Shown here: positions 26,469 to 36,856 of the stretch, one piece after another
How positions within the stretch are numbered: the first letter of the stretch is position 1
Layout: each line of letters opens with the position of its first letter
Origin: Limnohabitans sp. 15K
GTDB taxonomy: Bacteria > Pseudomonadota > Gammaproteobacteria > Burkholderiales > Burkholderiaceae_C
Reading direction: 5' to 3'
Length of the DNA stretch: 64,000 nt
NCBI RefSeq assembly: GCF_002778285.1
Contig: NZ_NESM01000001.1
Span: 1,817,022 to 1,881,021, forward strand
Notes under the pieces: generated by a model
Seen by the model: only the letters and a program-made list of their open reading frames with translations
What the model was told of the DNA's origin: nothing
Databases searched by the model: none
Made by a program: the position numbers and the translations under genes

Positions 26469-26519
26469 TTCTCCGAGTCGCTCGGCAAGGGCGGCTCATG
26501 GTCCCAACCCTCAAACCCC

Positions 26520-27677
26520 ATGCACCCACTTTTGAAAAACCTTGTAGCGGCCTTTCTTGCGGTGCTGACCTGGGGTGTCCAGGCGCAAATGCCCCAACCG
26601 CCAGAGATGGCTGCCAAGGCTTATCTGCTGATCGATGTCACCGCCAACCAGGTCTTGGCCGCCAAAGACCCGGACATGCCCGTGGAGCCGGCCTCTTTGA
26701 CCAAGCTGATGACGGCCTATTTGGTGTTTGACGCCCTCAAATCCCGAAAAATCGAGCTGAAACAAACCTTGCCCGTGTCGGAACGGGCCTCAAAGATGCC
26801 GGGCTCGCGCATGTTCATTGACCCCAAAATGCGGGTGCCGGTGGAGGATTTGATCAAAGGCATGGTCGTGCAATCGGGCAACGACGCCACGGTGGCACTG
26901 GCCGAAGGGGTGGCCGGCAGTGTCGAGCGTTTTGTTCAGATGATGAACGACCAGGCCAAAGTCTTGGGCATGAAAAACTCCAGTTACCGCAATCCAGATG
27001 GTTTGACCGAGTCCGGCCATACCACCACGGCGCGGGATCTTGGTGTGTTGGCCACCCGCTTGATGCGCGACTTTCCTGAATACGCCTCTTATTACGCGAT
27101 CAAAAAATACCGCTACGAAGGCACGCCCGCGGCCAATGACAGCAACCGCAACCTCTTGTTGTTTCGCGATGCCACGGTGGACGGCTTGAGTACCGGTCAG
27201 ACCAAAGCCGCGGGTTATTGCCTGGTGGCCACTGCCAAGCGGGATTTCCCCAATGTAGGCGCCCGTCGCCTGCTGTCGGTGGTTTTGGGGGCTGACAGTG
27301 AAAACGCCAGGGCCAACGAGAGCCAAAAGTTGCTCAATTGGGGTTACAGCGCATTCGATGCGGTCAAGTTGTTTGAAGCGGGCCAGCCCGTTTTGAGCCC
27401 CAGCGTTTGGCAAGGCAAGACGCCTGTTGTGAAATTGGGCTCGTTTCAGCCCTTGGTGGTGGCCGTGCCTTCTGGCACCGCAGCCCAGATCAAAACCGAA
27501 GTGGCTCGCCCCGATCCGCTGGTTGCCCCTTTTGCCAAAGGTCAAACTGTGGGCAGCTTGAAGGTGATGCGCGCAGACAAATTGTTGTTCGAGGTGCCCT
27601 TGGTCGCCTTGGAGCCCGTTGAACAAGCGGGCGTTCTGGGTCGCGCTTGGGATGCTTTGCGCCTGTGGATCAAGTGA
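26520..27677 (+). CDS. D-alanyl-D-alanine carboxypeptidase (PBP5/6 family) with a substituted third motif
   Basis: This penicillin-binding protein trims the terminal D-Ala from peptidoglycan pentapeptide in the periplasm. It has 385 residues, a signal peptide ending at VQAQ, the SxxK motif (Ser59-LT-Lys62), and the SGN motif at 119-121. The C-terminal part carries the PBP5-like beta domain and an amphipathic anchor (AWDALRLWIK). The third motif, normally Lys-Thr-Gly, reads Ser224-Thr225-Gly226 in VDGLSTGQTKAAGYC, with the codon AGT. Loss of that lysine is expected to weaken the carboxypeptidase, so the enzyme may have reduced or altered activity. No clear ribosome site is seen before the ATG. 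Confidence 0.9.
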   Translation: MHPLLKNLVAAFLAVLTWGVQAQMPQPPEMAAKAYLLIDVTANQVLAAKDPDMPVEPASLTKLMTAYLVFDALKSRKIELKQTLPVSERASKMPGSRMFIDPKMRVPVEDLIKGMVVQSGNDATVALAEGVAGSVERFVQMMNDQAKVLGMKNSSYRNPDGLTESGHTTTARDLGVLATRLMRDFPEYASYYAIKKYRYEGTPAANDSNRNLLLFRDATVDGLSTGQTKAAGYCLVATAKRDFPNVGARRLLSVVLGADSENARANESQKLLNWGYSAFDAVKLFEAGQPVLSPSVWQGKTPVVKLGSFQPLVVAVPSGTAAQIKTEVARPDPLVAPFAKGQTVGSLKVMRADKLLFEVPLVALEPVEQAGVLGRAWDALRLWIK

Positions 27678-27713
27678 TTCTGGCTCCGCAAACGCCCTTG
27701 ATTTGTGGATAAC

Positions 27714-27742
27714 TTGCCCTCGGCTCACCAGGCGGTTATACT
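27714..27742 (+). promoter_or_regulatory. Promoter of the str operon
   Basis: TTGCCC (27714-27719) and TATACT (27737-27742) have 17 bp between them. They lie 73 bp ahead of rpsL, which gives a leader of about 65 nt. This is the only good promoter between the carboxypeptidase stop (27677) and rpsL. Confidence 0.75.
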
Positions 27743-27814
27743 GGCGGGCTTTTCCGCTTTTGGGGCGGGGAAGTTTCTTTTGTCAAAATTCAACGTTTAG
27801 GGACGTTACAAACA

Positions 27815-28192
27815 ATGCCAACCATCAATCAATTGGTGCGTCAGGGGCGCGAGGTCGAAACGATCAAGTCCAAAAGCCCTGCGATGCAAAACTCTCCACA
27901 GCGTCGTGGTGTCTGCACCCGTGTGTACACCACAACGCCTAAAAAGCCTAACTCCGCTCTGCGTAAAGTTGCCAAAGTGCGCTTGACCAACGGTTTTGAG
28001 GTCATCTCTTACATCGGCGGTGAAGGCCACAACCTGCAGGAGCACTCTGTTGTTCTGGTGCGCGGTGGTCGTGTCAAAGACTTGCCAGGTGTGCGTTACC
28101 ACATCGTCCGCGGTTCTTTGGACCTGCAAGGCGTGAAAGACCGCAAGCAGTCTCGCTCCAAGTACGGCGCGAAGAAGCCAAAGGCCAAGTAA
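27815..28192 (+). CDS. rpsL: 30S ribosomal protein S12
   Basis: S12 sits at the decoding site of the small subunit. The sequence of 125 residues is full length and conserved, with the loop [10 protein letters not shown] near residue 43 and [13 protein letters not shown] near residue 88. Both lysines at the streptomycin-sensitive positions (43, 88 with Met counted) are retained, so this allele looks wild type for streptomycin. It is the first gene of the str group, followed by rpsG, fusA and tuf. Confidence 0.99.
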
Positions 28193-28357
28193 GCCCTCGC
28201 GGGTTGAAATTTTTCGGTGCTGTTTCCCGCGTGGCGCGGTGATCCAGCGAAGTGACCCGAAGCTTGGAATTGTCCAGGTGGGTCGAGTAAGTGAGTCGTT
28301 TTGAATAACGCTCGCGGTGTCTGAAAAGATGCCAACTGAAGCAATATGAGGTGAAAT

Positions 28358-28828
28358 ATGCCACGTCGTCGCGAAGTCCCTAAACGTGAAATCCTGCCGG
28401 ATCCCAAGTTCGGTAATGTCGAGTTGTCCAAGTTCATGAACGTGATCATGGAAGGCGGCAAAAAAGCTGTGGCCGAGCGCATCATTTACGGTGCCCTCGA
28501 AAACATGGAAAAGAAAACAGGCAAAGACCCTGTCGAGCTGTTCTCTATCGCCATCAACAACGTCAAGCCCATGGTGGAAGTGAAATCCCGCCGAGTGGGT
28601 GGTGCGAACTACCAGGTGCCTGTTGAAGTGCGCCCTGTTCGTCGCTTGGCTCTGTCGATGCGCTGGATCAAAGAAGCCGCACGCAAGCGCGGTGAGAAGT
28701 CGATGGCCCTGCGTTTGGCCAACGAATTGCTCGAGGCCAACGAAGGCCGTGGTGGTGCTATGAAAAAGCGTGACGAAGTTCACCGCATGGCCGAAGCCAA
28801 CAAGGCGTTCTCGCACTTCCGCTTCTGA
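28358..28828 (+). CDS. rpsG: 30S ribosomal protein S7
   Basis: S7 is the primary 16S-binding protein that nucleates the head of the small subunit. The 156 residues are the usual length, with the conserved start [19 protein letters not shown] and the [19 protein letters not shown] segment. The gap from rpsL is 165 bp, and the gap to fusA (100 bp) contains a hairpin. Confidence 0.99.
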   Translation: MPRRREVPKREILPDPKFGNVELSKFMNVIMEGGKKAVAERIIYGALENMEKKTGKDPVELFSIAINNVKPMVEVKSRRVGGANYQVPVEVRPVRRLALSMRWIKEAARKRGEKSMALRLANELLEANEGRGGAMKKRDEVHRMAEANKAFSHFRF

Positions 28829-28870
28829 TTCACAAGGGTTTCACAAAGAAGCCCGACACTGTCAGAAGCC

Positions 28871-28901
28871 AGCCCGCTGGCCCCAAAAGGGGTGGCGGGC
28901 T
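28871..28901 (+). terminator. Hairpin in the rpsG-fusA spacer (possible attenuator)
   Basis: AGCCCGC (28871-28877) pairs with GCGGGCT (28895-28901), with an inner CCCC-AAAA-GGGG stem. Only three T follow, and the fusA ribosome site (GGAG) comes 17 bp later, so partial termination or regulation of fusA is more likely than full termination. Confidence 0.45.
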
Positions 28902-28927
28902 TTGGTACTTAATCATTGGAGAAATAT

Positions 28928-31030
28928 ATGGCTCGCATCACCCCCATCGAGCGTTACCGCAACATTGGTATTTCGGCGCACATTGACGCTGGCAAGACCA
29001 CCACGACCGAACGTATTCTGTTTTACACGGGCGTGAACCACAAAATTGGTGAAGTCCATGACGGCGCAGCCACCATGGACTGGATGGAGCAAGAGCAAGA
29101 GCGTGGCATCACGATCACCTCTGCTGCCACCACCTGCTTCTGGAAGGGCATGGACGGCTCTTTCGAAGACCACCGCATCAACATTATTGACACCCCCGGC
29201 CACGTTGACTTCACGATTGAAGTTGAGCGTTCCATGCGTGTTCTGGACGGCGCTTGCATGGTTTACTGTGCTGTGGGCGGCGTGCAGCCTCAGTCTGAAA
29301 CCGTGTGGCGTCAGGCGAACAAGTACAAAGTGCCACGTTTGGCTTTTGTGAACAAGATGGACCGTACCGGTGCCAACTTCTTCAAAGTCGTGGAGCAAAT
29401 GAAGTTGCGCCTGAAGGCCAACCCTGTGCCAATCGTGATCCCAATCGGCGCTGAAGAAAACTTCACTGGCGTGGTCGATCTGCGCAAGATGAAAGCCATC
29501 ATCTGGGACGAAGCTTCTCAGGGCATGAAGTTCACCTTCGAAGAAATTCCAGCCGACTTGGTCGAAGTGGCCAAAGAGTGGCGCGAGAAGATGGTCGAAG
29601 CCGCTGCTGAAGCCTCTGAAGAGCTGATGAACAAGTACCTCGAAGAAGGTGACTTGACCGAAGAAGAAATCACACACGGCCTGCGCGTTCGCACCATCAA
29701 CAGCGAAATCCAGCCCATGTTGTGCGGTACTGCGTTCAAGAACAAAGGCGTGCAGCGCATGCTGGACGCGGTTCTCGAATTGATGCCTTCGCCTTTGGAT
29801 GTGAAAGCCATCAAGGGCTTTGACGAAGACGAAAAAGAAATCACCCGCAAGGCCGATGACAACGAGAAGTTCTCGGCATTGGCATTCAAGTTGATGACCG
29901 ATCCGTTTGTGGGTCAGCTGACTTTCGTGCGTGTTTACTCCGGCGTGCTGAAAAAAGGCGACACCGTGTTCAACTCGGTGCGCGGTAAGAAAGAGCGCAT
30001 TGGCCGTATCGTTCAGATGCACGCCAACAACCGTGAAGAAGTCGACGAGATCCGTGCGGGCGACATCGCCGCTTGCGTGGGCTTGAAAGACGTGACCACC
30101 GGCGAAACCTTGTGCGATCCCAACGACGTGATCACTTTGGAGCGCATGGTGTTCCCTGACTCCGTGATCCGCCAAGCCGTTGAGCCAAAGACCAAAGCCG
30201 ACCAGGAAAAAATGGGCATCGCATTGTCCCGTTTGGCTGCTGAAGATCCATCTTTCCGCGTTCAAACCGACGAAGAATCGGGCCAGACCATCATTGGTGG
30301 TCAGGGCGAATTGCACCTGGAAATCATCGTTGACCGCATGAAGCGCGAATTCGGTGTGGAAGCCAACGTGGGCAAGCCTCAAGTGGCTTACCGCGAAACC
30401 ATCCGCAAGACCGTCGAAGAAGCCGAAGGCAAGTTTGTGCGTCAGTCCGGTGGTAAGGGTCAGTACGGCCACGTGGTTCTGAAGGTTGAGCCCCAAGAGC
30501 CAGGCAAAGGCTTTGAGTTCGTTGACGCCATCAAGGGCGGTGTGGTTCCTCGCGAATACATCCCTGCAGTGGAAAAAGGCGTGATCGAAGCGCTGGGCCA
30601 AGGCGTGTTGGCTGGATACCCAGTCGTTGACGTCAAAGTCACTCTGCACTTCGGTTCGTACCACGACGTGGACTCGAACGAAATGGCTTTCAAGATGGCT
30701 GCCATCTTTGGTTTCAAAGAAGGTTGCCGCAAAGCCCAGCCCGTGATTCTGGAGCCGATGATGGCTGTGGAAGTCGAAACGCCAGAAGACTACGCCGGTA
30801 ACGTGATGGGCGATCTGTCCTCACGCCGCGGTATGGTTCAAGGCATGGACGACATGGTCGGTGGCGGTAAAGCCATCAAGGCCGAAGTGCCATTGTCCGA
30901 AATGTTCGGTTACTCGACCACCCTGCGCTCCATGTCGCAAGGTCGCGCTACCTACACGATGGAATTCAAGCATTACGCTGAGGCTCCACGTAACGTGGCT
31001 GAAGCCATTGTCGCTTCGCGCGCAAAATAA
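28928..31030 (+). CDS. fusA: Elongation factor G
   Basis: EF-G moves tRNAs and mRNA through the ribosome at the cost of GTP. From ATG 28928 (GGAGA upstream) it has 700 residues. The G1 motif is [14 protein letters not shown]2 is RGITITSA, G3 is DTPGHVDF and G4 is NKMDR, followed by domains II-V including the C-terminal [18 protein letters not shown] loop. An alternative start at 28916 would add four residues. It lies between rpsG and tuf in the str operon. Confidence 0.99.
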   Translation: MARITPIERYRNIGISAHIDAGKTTTTERILFYTGVNHKIGEVHDGAATMDWMEQEQERGITITSAATTCFWKGMDGSFEDHRINIIDTPGHVDFTIEVERSMRVLDGACMVYCAVGGVQPQSETVWRQANKYKVPRLAFVNKMDRTGANFFKVVEQMKLRLKANPVPIVIPIGAEENFTGVVDLRKMKAIIWDEASQGMKFTFEEIPADLVEVAKEWREKMVEAAAEASEELMNKYLEEGDLTEEEITHGLRVRTINSEIQPMLCGTAFKNKGVQRMLDAVLELMPSPLDVKAIKGFDEDEKEITRKADDNEKFSALAFKLMTDPFVGQLTFVRVYSGVLKKGDTVFNSVRGKKERIGRIVQMHANNREEVDEIRAGDIAACVGLKDVTTGETLCDPNDVITLERMVFPDSVIRQAVEPKTKADQEKMGIALSRLAAEDPSFRVQTDEESGQTIIGGQGELHLEIIVDRMKREFGVEANVGKPQVAYRETIRKTVEEAEGKFVRQSGGKGQYGHVVLKVEPQEPGKGFEFVDAIKGGVVPREYIPAVEKGVIEALGQGVLAGYPVVDVKVTLHFGSYHDVDSNEMAFKMAAIFGFKEGCRKAQPVILEPMMAVEVETPEDYAGNVMGDLSSRRGMVQGMDDMVGGGKAIKAEVPLSEMFGYSTTLRSMSQGRATYTMEFKHYAEAPRNVAEAIVASRAK

Positions 31031-31051
31031 AACTTGTCTGCGATCAAGTGC

Positions 31052-31114
31052 CACTCTGTGCCCGTGCGGAGTGATCAAGCAACCTGATGCAAACATTAAA
31101 CCAACACACGGGCA
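31052..31114 (+). promoter_or_regulatory. Leader structure before tuf
   Basis: CACTC (31052-31056) can pair with GAGTG (31069-31073), while TGCCCGTG (31059-31066) can pair with CACGGGCA (31107-31114). The two hairpins overlap, so only one can form. A switch affecting tuf translation or read-through is possible but only inferred from pairing. Confidence 0.3.
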
Positions 31115-31137
31115 TTGCTCTTTTTAAGGATTGAAAA

Positions 31138-32328
31138 ATGGCTAAAGAAAAATTCGAACGGACCAAACCCCACGTGAACGTGGGCACGATCGGTCACGTT
31201 GACCACGGCAAAACCACCCTGACTGCTGCCATCACGACTGTGTTGGCTCAAAAGTTCGGCGGTTCGGCCAAAGCGTACGACCAGATCGACGCGGCTCCCG
31301 AAGAGAAGGCTCGTGGTATCACGATCAACACCGCTCACGTCGAGTACGAAACAGAAAACCGTCACTACGCCCACGTGGACTGCCCAGGCCACGCTGACTA
31401 TGTGAAGAACATGATCACGGGTGCTGCCCAGATGGATGGCGCTATCTTGGTTTGCTCCGCTGCTGACGGCCCTATGCCCCAGACCCGCGAGCACATCTTG
31501 TTGGCCCGCCAGGTTGGCGTGCCTTACATCATCGTGTTCTTGAACAAGTGCGACATGGTTGACGACGCTGAGTTGTTGGAACTGGTCGAGATGGAAGTGC
31601 GCGAGTTGTTGTCCAAGTACGACTTCCCAGGCGACGACACACCGATCATTCAAGGTTCAGCCAAGCTGGCCCTCGAAGGCGACAAAGGCCCATTGGGCGA
31701 AGAAGCCATCATGAAGTTGGCTGATGCACTCGACAACTACATCCCTACACCTGAGCGTGCAGTGGACGGCGCATTCTTGATGCCCGTGGAAGACGTGTTC
31801 TCCATCTCCGGTCGCGGCACTGTGGTGACTGGCCGTATCGAGCGCGGTATCGTCAAAGTCGGCGAAGAAATCGAAATCGTGGGTATCAAAGACACCGTCA
31901 AGACCACTTGCACAGGCGTTGAGATGTTCCGCAAGTTGCTCGACCAAGGTCAAGCTGGCGACAACGTCGGCATTTTGCTGCGCGGCACCAAGCGCGAAGA
32001 CGTCGAGCGCGGCCAAGTGCTGTGCAAGCCAGGTTCGATCAAGCCGCACACCCACTTCACGGGCGAGATCTATGTCTTGTCCAAAGACGAAGGTGGCCGT
32101 CACACGCCTTTCTTCAACAACTACCGTCCTCAGTTCTACTTCCGTACGACTGACGTGACCGGCGCGATCGAATTGCCAGAAGGCAAAGAGATGGTGATGC
32201 CTGGTGACAACGTGTCGATCACTGTGAAGTTGATCAACCCCATTGCGATGGAAGAAGGCTTGCGCTTCGCCATCCGCGAAGGCGGTCGTACCGTTGGCGC
32301 TGGCGTTGTTGCCAAGATCATTGCTTAA
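31138..32328 (+). CDS. tuf: Elongation factor Tu
   Basis: EF-Tu delivers aminoacyl-tRNA to the ribosome. The 396-residue protein is full length with G1 [14 protein letters not shown]2 [12 protein letters not shown]3 DCPGHADY and G4 NKCDMVDD, and ends with domain III ([11 protein letters not shown]). Many proteobacteria have a second tuf copy; only one is seen in this window. It follows fusA after 107 bp and precedes rpsJ by 75 bp. Confidence 0.99.
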   Translation: MAKEKFERTKPHVNVGTIGHVDHGKTTLTAAITTVLAQKFGGSAKAYDQIDAAPEEKARGITINTAHVEYETENRHYAHVDCPGHADYVKNMITGAAQMDGAILVCSAADGPMPQTREHILLARQVGVPYIIVFLNKCDMVDDAELLELVEMEVRELLSKYDFPGDDTPIIQGSAKLALEGDKGPLGEEAIMKLADALDNYIPTPERAVDGAFLMPVEDVFSISGRGTVVTGRIERGIVKVGEEIEIVGIKDTVKTTCTGVEMFRKLLDQGQAGDNVGILLRGTKREDVERGQVLCKPGSIKPHTHFTGEIYVLSKDEGGRHTPFFNNYRPQFYFRTTDVTGAIELPEGKEMVMPGDNVSITVKLINPIAMEEGLRFAIREGGRTVGAGVVAKIIA

Positions 32329-32403
32329 TTCTTTGTGGATCGGTGGCGCAAAGGCCAAGCCTTTGCGCTGCAGCAAGCAGAACACTCACCACAAGGAATT
32401 GAC

Positions 32404-32718
32404 ATGTCATCCAAGCAAAAAATCCGCATTCGCCTGAAGGCGTTTGACTACAAATTGATCGACCAGTCCGCTGCCGAGATCGTTGACACCGCCAAGCGCA
32501 CAGGCGCGATTGTCAAAGGCCCCGTGCCTTTGCCAACACGCATGAAGCGTTTTGACATCTTGCGTTCACCGCACGTCAACAAGACCAGCCGTGACCAGTT
32601 GGAAATCCGCACGCACCAGCGTTTGATGGACATCGTGGACCCAACGGACAAAACCGTTGACGCCCTGATGAAACTCGATCTGCCCGCAGGCGTGGACGTC
32701 GAAATCAAGCTGCAGTAA
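32404..32718 (+). CDS. rpsJ: 30S ribosomal protein S10 (NusE)
   Basis: S10 belongs to the 30S head and doubles as NusE in transcription antitermination. From ATG 32404 the protein has 104 residues, the usual length, beginning [19 protein letters not shown]. The frame is open upstream to 32335 but those codons are not conserved, and an AAGGA site precedes 32404. It is separated from rplC by a 182-bp spacer with its own promoter, so rpsJ can be transcribed with tuf. Confidence 0.98.
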   Translation: MSSKQKIRIRLKAFDYKLIDQSAAEIVDTAKRTGAIVKGPVPLPTRMKRFDILRSPHVNKTSRDQLEIRTHQRLMDIVDPTDKTVDALMKLDLPAGVDVEIKLQ

Positions 32719-32770
32719 TGCGGTTTGGGGTGGCTGAAAAGCCATCCAAAAACTTGAAATGGGGTCCGAT

Positions 32771-32799
32771 TTGCCAGCAATGGCAAGTCGGGCTATAAT
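32771..32799 (+). promoter_or_regulatory. Strong promoter of the S10 ribosomal operon
   Basis: TTGCCA (32771-32776) and TATAAT (32794-32799) are spaced by 17 bp, close to the sigma-70 consensus. The -35 box is part of an inverted repeat, TTGCCA-gcaa-TGGCAA (32771-32786), so a regulator could bind over it. It lies between rpsJ and rplC, so transcription of the large S10 block probably begins here. Confidence 0.85.
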
Positions 32800-32837
32800 T
32801 TCAGGCTCATCTCAATGAGGTGAGAATTATTAACCCT

Positions 32838-32885
32838 CTTTCACACACCAAACGGGGCTGCCAATTGAAGTGGCCTCGGTGAAAG
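32838..32885 (+). promoter_or_regulatory. Structured leader hairpin of the S10 operon
   Basis: CTTTCAC (32838-32844) pairs with GTGAAAG (32879-32885), with further pairing between GGGGC and GGCCTC inside. The stem ends just before the rplC ribosome site (GGAG at about 32890). In gamma-proteobacteria protein L4 controls this operon through a leader; whether this stem does the same is inferred. Confidence 0.45.
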
Positions 32886-32900
32886 TTTTGGAGAAAAACA

Positions 32901-33566
32901 ATGAGTCTTAGCAACTCCCTCGGGTTGCTGGGTCGCAAGGTGGGCATGATGCGTCTGTTCACTGATGATGGGGATTCAGTTCCTGTCACAGTGTTAGATG
33001 TGTCTAACAACCGTGTATCCCAGGTCAAAACCCAAGAGAACGATGGCTATGTCGCTTTGCAAGTGACATTTGGTGCCCGCAAGGCATCGCGCGTGACCAA
33101 GCCCATCGCTGGTCACCTGGCCAAAGCCGGTGTTGAAGCCGGTGAAATCATTCAAGAATTCCGCGTGACCGCCGACACGGCTGCCCAGTACGCCGCAGGC
33201 GCCACTGTGCCCGTGGCTGCCGTGTTTGCTGTGGGCCAGAAAGTGGACGTGCAAGGCACCTCCATCGGTAAAGGCTTCACCGGCACGATCAAGCGTCACA
33301 ACTTCAAATCGCAGCGCGCATCGCACGGTAACAGCCGTTCGCACAACGTGCCCGGTTCGATTTCGATGGCCCAAGATCCAGGCCGCGTGTTCCCAGGCAA
33401 AAAAATGTCGGGTCACCTCGGTGATGTGACTTGCACCACGCAGAACCTGGCCGTCATCCGCGTTGACGAAGCCCGTGGCCTGTTGATGGTCAAGGGTGCC
33501 ATTCCTGGTTCCAAGGGTGGTTTCGTGACAGTGCGTCCCGCCATCAAAGCTAAAGGAGCGATCTGA
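32901..33566 (+). CDS. rplC: 50S ribosomal protein L3
   Basis: L3 is a primary 23S-binding protein at the peptidyl-transferase region. The 221 residues are full length, with [19 protein letters not shown] at the start and the conserved [13 protein letters not shown] loop (Gln in bacteria is often methylated nearby) in the middle. The next gene, rplD, starts one base before the rplC stop ends (TGATG), showing coupling. Confidence 0.99.
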   Translation: MSLSNSLGLLGRKVGMMRLFTDDGDSVPVTVLDVSNNRVSQVKTQENDGYVALQVTFGARKASRVTKPIAGHLAKAGVEAGEIIQEFRVTADTAAQYAAGATVPVAAVFAVGQKVDVQGTSIGKGFTGTIKRHNFKSQRASHGNSRSHNVPGSISMAQDPGRVFPGKKMSGHLGDVTCTTQNLAVIRVDEARGLLMVKGAIPGSKGGFVTVRPAIKAKGAI

Positions 33567-34186
33567 TGCAGCTCGAACTCCTGAATGACCAAGGTCAAGC
33601 CGCTTCCAAAGTGGATGCGCCTGAGACTGTGTTCGGTCGTGAATACAACGAAGCCCTGATCCACCAAATCGTGGTGGCATACCAGGCAAACGCCCGTCAA
33701 GGCACCCGCGCTCAAAAGGACCGTGAACAAGTTCACCACTCCACCAAGAAGCCTTTTAAACAAAAAGGCACTGGCCGCGCTCGTGCTGGTATGACTTCCT
33801 CGCCTTTGTGGCGTGGCGGTGGTCGGATTTTCCCGAACATGCCCGACGAAAACTTCACGCAGAAGATCAACAAGAAGATGTACCGTGCTGGTATGGCTTC
33901 GATCTTCTCCCAGTTGGCCCGCGAAGGCCGTCTGGCTGTGGTGGACTCCTTCAAGGTTGAGACGCCTAAAACAAAGCAGCTCGCTGCCAAGTTCAAGGCC
34001 ATGAGTCTCGACAATGTGCTGGTGATCGCTGACGAAGTCGACGAAAACCTGTACTTGGCATCGCGCAACCTGATCAACATCCTGATTGTTGAGCCACGTT
34101 ACGCCGATCCCGTGTCTTTGGTGAACTTCAAGAAAGTCCTCGTGACCAAAGGCGCTATGGACAAACTCAAGGAGATGTTTGCATGA
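33566..34186 (+). CDS. rplD: 50S ribosomal protein L4
   Basis: L4 lines the exit tunnel of the large subunit and in E. coli represses its own operon. The 206 residues show the loop [22 protein letters not shown] near residues 65-85, characteristic of L4. Start overlaps the rplC stop; its own stop overlaps the rplW start by four bases. Confidence 0.99.
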   Translation: MQLELLNDQGQAASKVDAPETVFGREYNEALIHQIVVAYQANARQGTRAQKDREQVHHSTKKPFKQKGTGRARAGMTSSPLWRGGGRIFPNMPDENFTQKINKKMYRAGMASIFSQLAREGRLAVVDSFKVETPKTKQLAAKFKAMSLDNVLVIADEVDENLYLASRNLINILIVEPRYADPVSLVNFKKVLVTKGAMDKLKEMFA

Positions 34187-34497
34187 GCGCCGTGAAGTTC
34201 GACGAAGGTCGTCTGATGTCCGTGTTGGTGGCTCCCATCGTGTCTGAAAAGGCCACCATGGTTGCTGAGAAATCCAACGCTGTGACTTTCAAAGTGCTGC
34301 AGGACGCTACCAAGCCTGAAATCAAAGCCGCTGTGGAATTGATGTTCAAGGTTGAGGTCAAAGGCGTGTCTGTGGTGAATACCAAGGGCAAGACCAAGCG
34401 TTTTGGCAAGACCATTGGCCGTCGCGACAACATTCGCAAGGCTTATGTCACGCTGCAACCAGGTCAAGAGCTGAACCTGTCTGGGGAGGCCGCGTAA
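34183..34497 (+). CDS. rplW: 50S ribosomal protein L23
   Basis: L23 lies beside the tunnel exit and is the docking site for trigger factor and SRP. The 104-residue protein starts [20 protein letters not shown]; an internal ATG at 34216 is an alternative start, but the coupled upstream ATG is favoured. The C-terminal [20 protein letters not shown] is the conserved RNA-binding end. Confidence 0.98.
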   Translation: MSAVKFDEGRLMSVLVAPIVSEKATMVAEKSNAVTFKVLQDATKPEIKAAVELMFKVEVKGVSVVNTKGKTKRFGKTIGRRDNIRKAYVTLQPGQELNLSGEAA

Positions 34498-34499
34498 TC

Positions 34500-35324
34500 A
34501 TGGCTGTCATCAAGATCAAACCGACATCCCCAGGCCGTCGTGGCGTGGTGAAGGTCACCCGTGACCACCTGCACAAAGGTGAAGGCTACGCTCCGTTGCT
34601 GGAACCCCAGCACCAGAAGTCGGGCCGTAACAACAACGGTCACATCACAACGCGCCACAAAGGCGGTGGTCACAAGCACCACTACCGCGTGGTCGATTTC
34701 AAGCGCAACAAAGATGCGATCCCGGCGAAAGTCGAGCGCATTGAGTACGATCCAAACCGTACTGCGCACATCGCTTTGCTGTGCTACGCCGATGGCGAGC
34801 GCCGTTACATCATTGCCCCCCGTGGCATTGAAGCCGGTGCAACCCTGTTGTCGGGCGCAGAAGCCCCGATCCGTGCTGGTAACACCTTGCCGATCCGCAA
34901 CATCCCCGTGGGTTCGACCATCCATTGCATCGAGCTCAAGCCCGGTGCGGGTGCTCAGATCGCTCGCTCGGCAGGTGCTTCGGCAACCTTGCTGGCTCGC
35001 GAAGGCATCTACGCTCAGGTGCGTATGCGCTCCGGTGAAGTTCGCAAGATCCACATCGAGTGCCGTGCAACCATTGGTGAAGTCGCCAACGAAGAACACA
35101 GCCTGCGCCAATTGGGCAAGGCCGGTGTCAAGCGCTGGATGGGTATCCGCCCAACAGTTCGTGGCGTGGCCATGAACCCTGTGGATCACCCGCACGGTGG
35201 TGGCGAAGGCCGTACCGGCGAAGGCCGTCATGCAGTAGACCCGTGGGGCAACCTCACCAAGGGCTACCGTACCCGTAACAACAAGCGCACACAGGTCATG
35301 ATCGTGTCGCGTCGCAAGAAGTAA
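34500..35324 (+). CDS. rplB: 50S ribosomal protein L2
   Basis: L2 is needed for subunit joining and peptidyl transfer. The 274 residues are full length, with the conserved [11 protein letters not shown] segment near residue 55 and the [14 protein letters not shown] loop with its essential His near residue 230. It begins two bases after the rplW stop. Confidence 0.99.
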   Translation: MAVIKIKPTSPGRRGVVKVTRDHLHKGEGYAPLLEPQHQKSGRNNNGHITTRHKGGGHKHHYRVVDFKRNKDAIPAKVERIEYDPNRTAHIALLCYADGERRYIIAPRGIEAGATLLSGAEAPIRAGNTLPIRNIPVGSTIHCIELKPGAGAQIARSAGASATLLAREGIYAQVRMRSGEVRKIHIECRATIGEVANEEHSLRQLGKAGVKRWMGIRPTVRGVAMNPVDHPHGGGEGRTGEGRHAVDPWGNLTKGYRTRNNKRTQVMIVSRRKK

Positions 35325-35334
35325 GGGTTAGACA

Positions 35335-35613
35335 ATGACACGCTCTCTCAAAAAGGGTCCCTTCGTTGACCACCATTTGCTGGCCAAGGTTGAAAAAGCC
35401 GTTGCCACCAAAGATAAAAAGCCCGTCAAGACATGGTCGCGTCGCTCCATGGTTTTGCCCGATTTCATCGGTCTGACCATCGCCGTTCACAACGGCAAGC
35501 AACACGTTCCTGTTTATGTGACCGACCAAATGGTTGGCCACAAATTGGGCGAATTCGCATTGACCCGGACATTCAAGGGTCACCCTGCGGACAAAAAAGT
35601 CCAGAAGAAATAA
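35335..35613 (+). CDS. rpsS: 30S ribosomal protein S19
   Basis: S19 is in the head of the small subunit near the A-site. The 92-residue protein starts [19 protein letters not shown] and ends [15 protein letters not shown], fully conserved and of normal length. Located 10 bp behind rplB. Confidence 0.99.
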   Translation: MTRSLKKGPFVDHHLLAKVEKAVATKDKKPVKTWSRRSMVLPDFIGLTIAVHNGKQHVPVYVTDQMVGHKLGEFALTRTFKGHPADKKVQKK

Positions 35614-35622
35614 GGAAAGACC

Positions 35623-35952
35623 ATGGAAACACGTGCAGTCCTCCGGGGCGTCCGTTTGTCGGTCGATAAAGGCCGCCTGGTCGCCGACTTGATTCGCGGT
35701 AAAAAAGTGGATCAAGCTCTGAACATCCTGACATTCACGCAGAAAAAAGCTGCGGGCATCGTCAAGAAAGTTTTGGAGTCCGCCATCGCCAACGCTGAAC
35801 ACAACGACGGTGCTGATATCGACGAGTTGAAGGTGAAAACCATCTACGTCGAGCAAGGCACCACGCTCAAGCGTTTCACCGCCCGCGCCAAAGGCCGTGG
35901 CAACCGTATCAGCAAGCCCACATGCCATGTGTATGTGACGGTCGGCAACTAA
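35623..35952 (+). CDS. rplV: 50S ribosomal protein L22
   Basis: L22 lines the exit tunnel and helps with macrolide sensitivity. The 109-residue protein has the conserved C-terminal loop [18 protein letters not shown]; no insertion typical of macrolide resistance is seen. It follows rpsS after 9 bp. Confidence 0.99.
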   Translation: METRAVLRGVRLSVDKGRLVADLIRGKKVDQALNILTFTQKKAAGIVKKVLESAIANAEHNDGADIDELKVKTIYVEQGTTLKRFTARAKGRGNRISKPTCHVYVTVGN

Positions 35953-35966
35953 GCCAGGGAAGAAAC

Positions 35967-36845
35967 ATGGGACAAAAAATCCATCCTACCGGCTTCCGTT
36001 TGGCCGTGAGCCGTAACTGGGCAAGCCGTTGGTACGCCAGCAACAAAGACTTCGCCGGCATGCTGGCTGAAGACATCAAGGTGCGTGAGTACCTCAAGGC
36101 CAAGCTCAAGAACGCAGCGGTTTCCCGCGTGCTGATCGAGCGTCCAGCCAAGAGCGCCCGCATCACCATCTTCTCGGCTCGTCCAGGTGTGGTGATCGGC
36201 AAAAAAGGCGAAGACATCGAGTTGCTCAAGAAAGAACTCTCTGCTCGCTTGGGCGTGCCAGTGGCCGTGAACATCGAAGAAGTGCGCAAGCCTGAAATCG
36301 ATGCTCAGTTGATCGCTGACAGCATCACGCAACAGCTCGAAAAGCGGATCATGTTCCGCCGCGCCATGAAGCGCGCCATGCAAAACGCCATGCGTCTGGG
36401 TGCCCAAGGCATCAAGATCATGTCGGCTGGCCGTTTGAACGGTATCGAAATTGCGCGTACCGAGTGGTACCGCGAAGGCCGTGTGCCATTGCACACCCTG
36501 CGCGCTGACATCGACTACGCCACTTCCGAAGCCAAGACCACCTACGGCATCATTGGTGTCAAGGTCTGGGTCTACAAAGGTGACACCTTGGGTCGCAATG
36601 ACGCTCCTGCACTGGCTGAGCCACGTGCCGAAGAAGAACGCCGCCCACGTGGTCCACGCCGTGATGCACGTCCTGGTGAGCGCCCCGCAGGCGATCGCCG
36701 TGGTGGCCCACGTCGTCCCGCAGGCACCAACACAGCCCCCACTGACGGTAGCGACAAGCCCGCCGGTGCAGGTGGTGATGCCAAACCCGCCGTTAAGCGC
36801 GTACGCACAGTCGCCGCGCCAGCTGCAGCAGCTGACGGTCAATAA
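35967..36845 (+). CDS. rpsC: 30S ribosomal protein S3 with an extended C-terminal tail
   Basis: S3 holds mRNA at the entry site. From ATG 35967 the protein has 292 residues, about 60 more than E. coli S3 (233). The core ends near residue 210 ([19 protein letters not shown]). The rest is a low-complexity tail rich in Arg, Pro, Gly and Ala ([20 protein letters not shown] and similar). The KH domain motif [15 protein letters not shown] is in place. Such tails are seen in some Burkholderiales S3 proteins; they may add RNA contacts. Confidence 0.98.
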   Translation: MGQKIHPTGFRLAVSRNWASRWYASNKDFAGMLAEDIKVREYLKAKLKNAAVSRVLIERPAKSARITIFSARPGVVIGKKGEDIELLKKELSARLGVPVAVNIEEVRKPEIDAQLIADSITQQLEKRIMFRRAMKRAMQNAMRLGAQGIKIMSAGRLNGIEIARTEWYREGRVPLHTLRADIDYATSEAKTTYGIIGVKVWVYKGDTLGRNDAPALAEPRAEEERRPRGPRRDARPGERPAGDRRGGPRRPAGTNTAPTDGSDKPAGAGGDAKPAVKRVRTVAAPAAAADGQ

Positions 36846-36856
36846 GGAGTAATTAC

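Noticed and set aside
28913..30664. 583-codon open frame on the minus strand opposite fusA
   Set aside because: It is the antisense of the highly conserved EF-G gene; the translation is rich in His, Phe and Leu with no known motif, typical of shadow frames in GC-biased genes.
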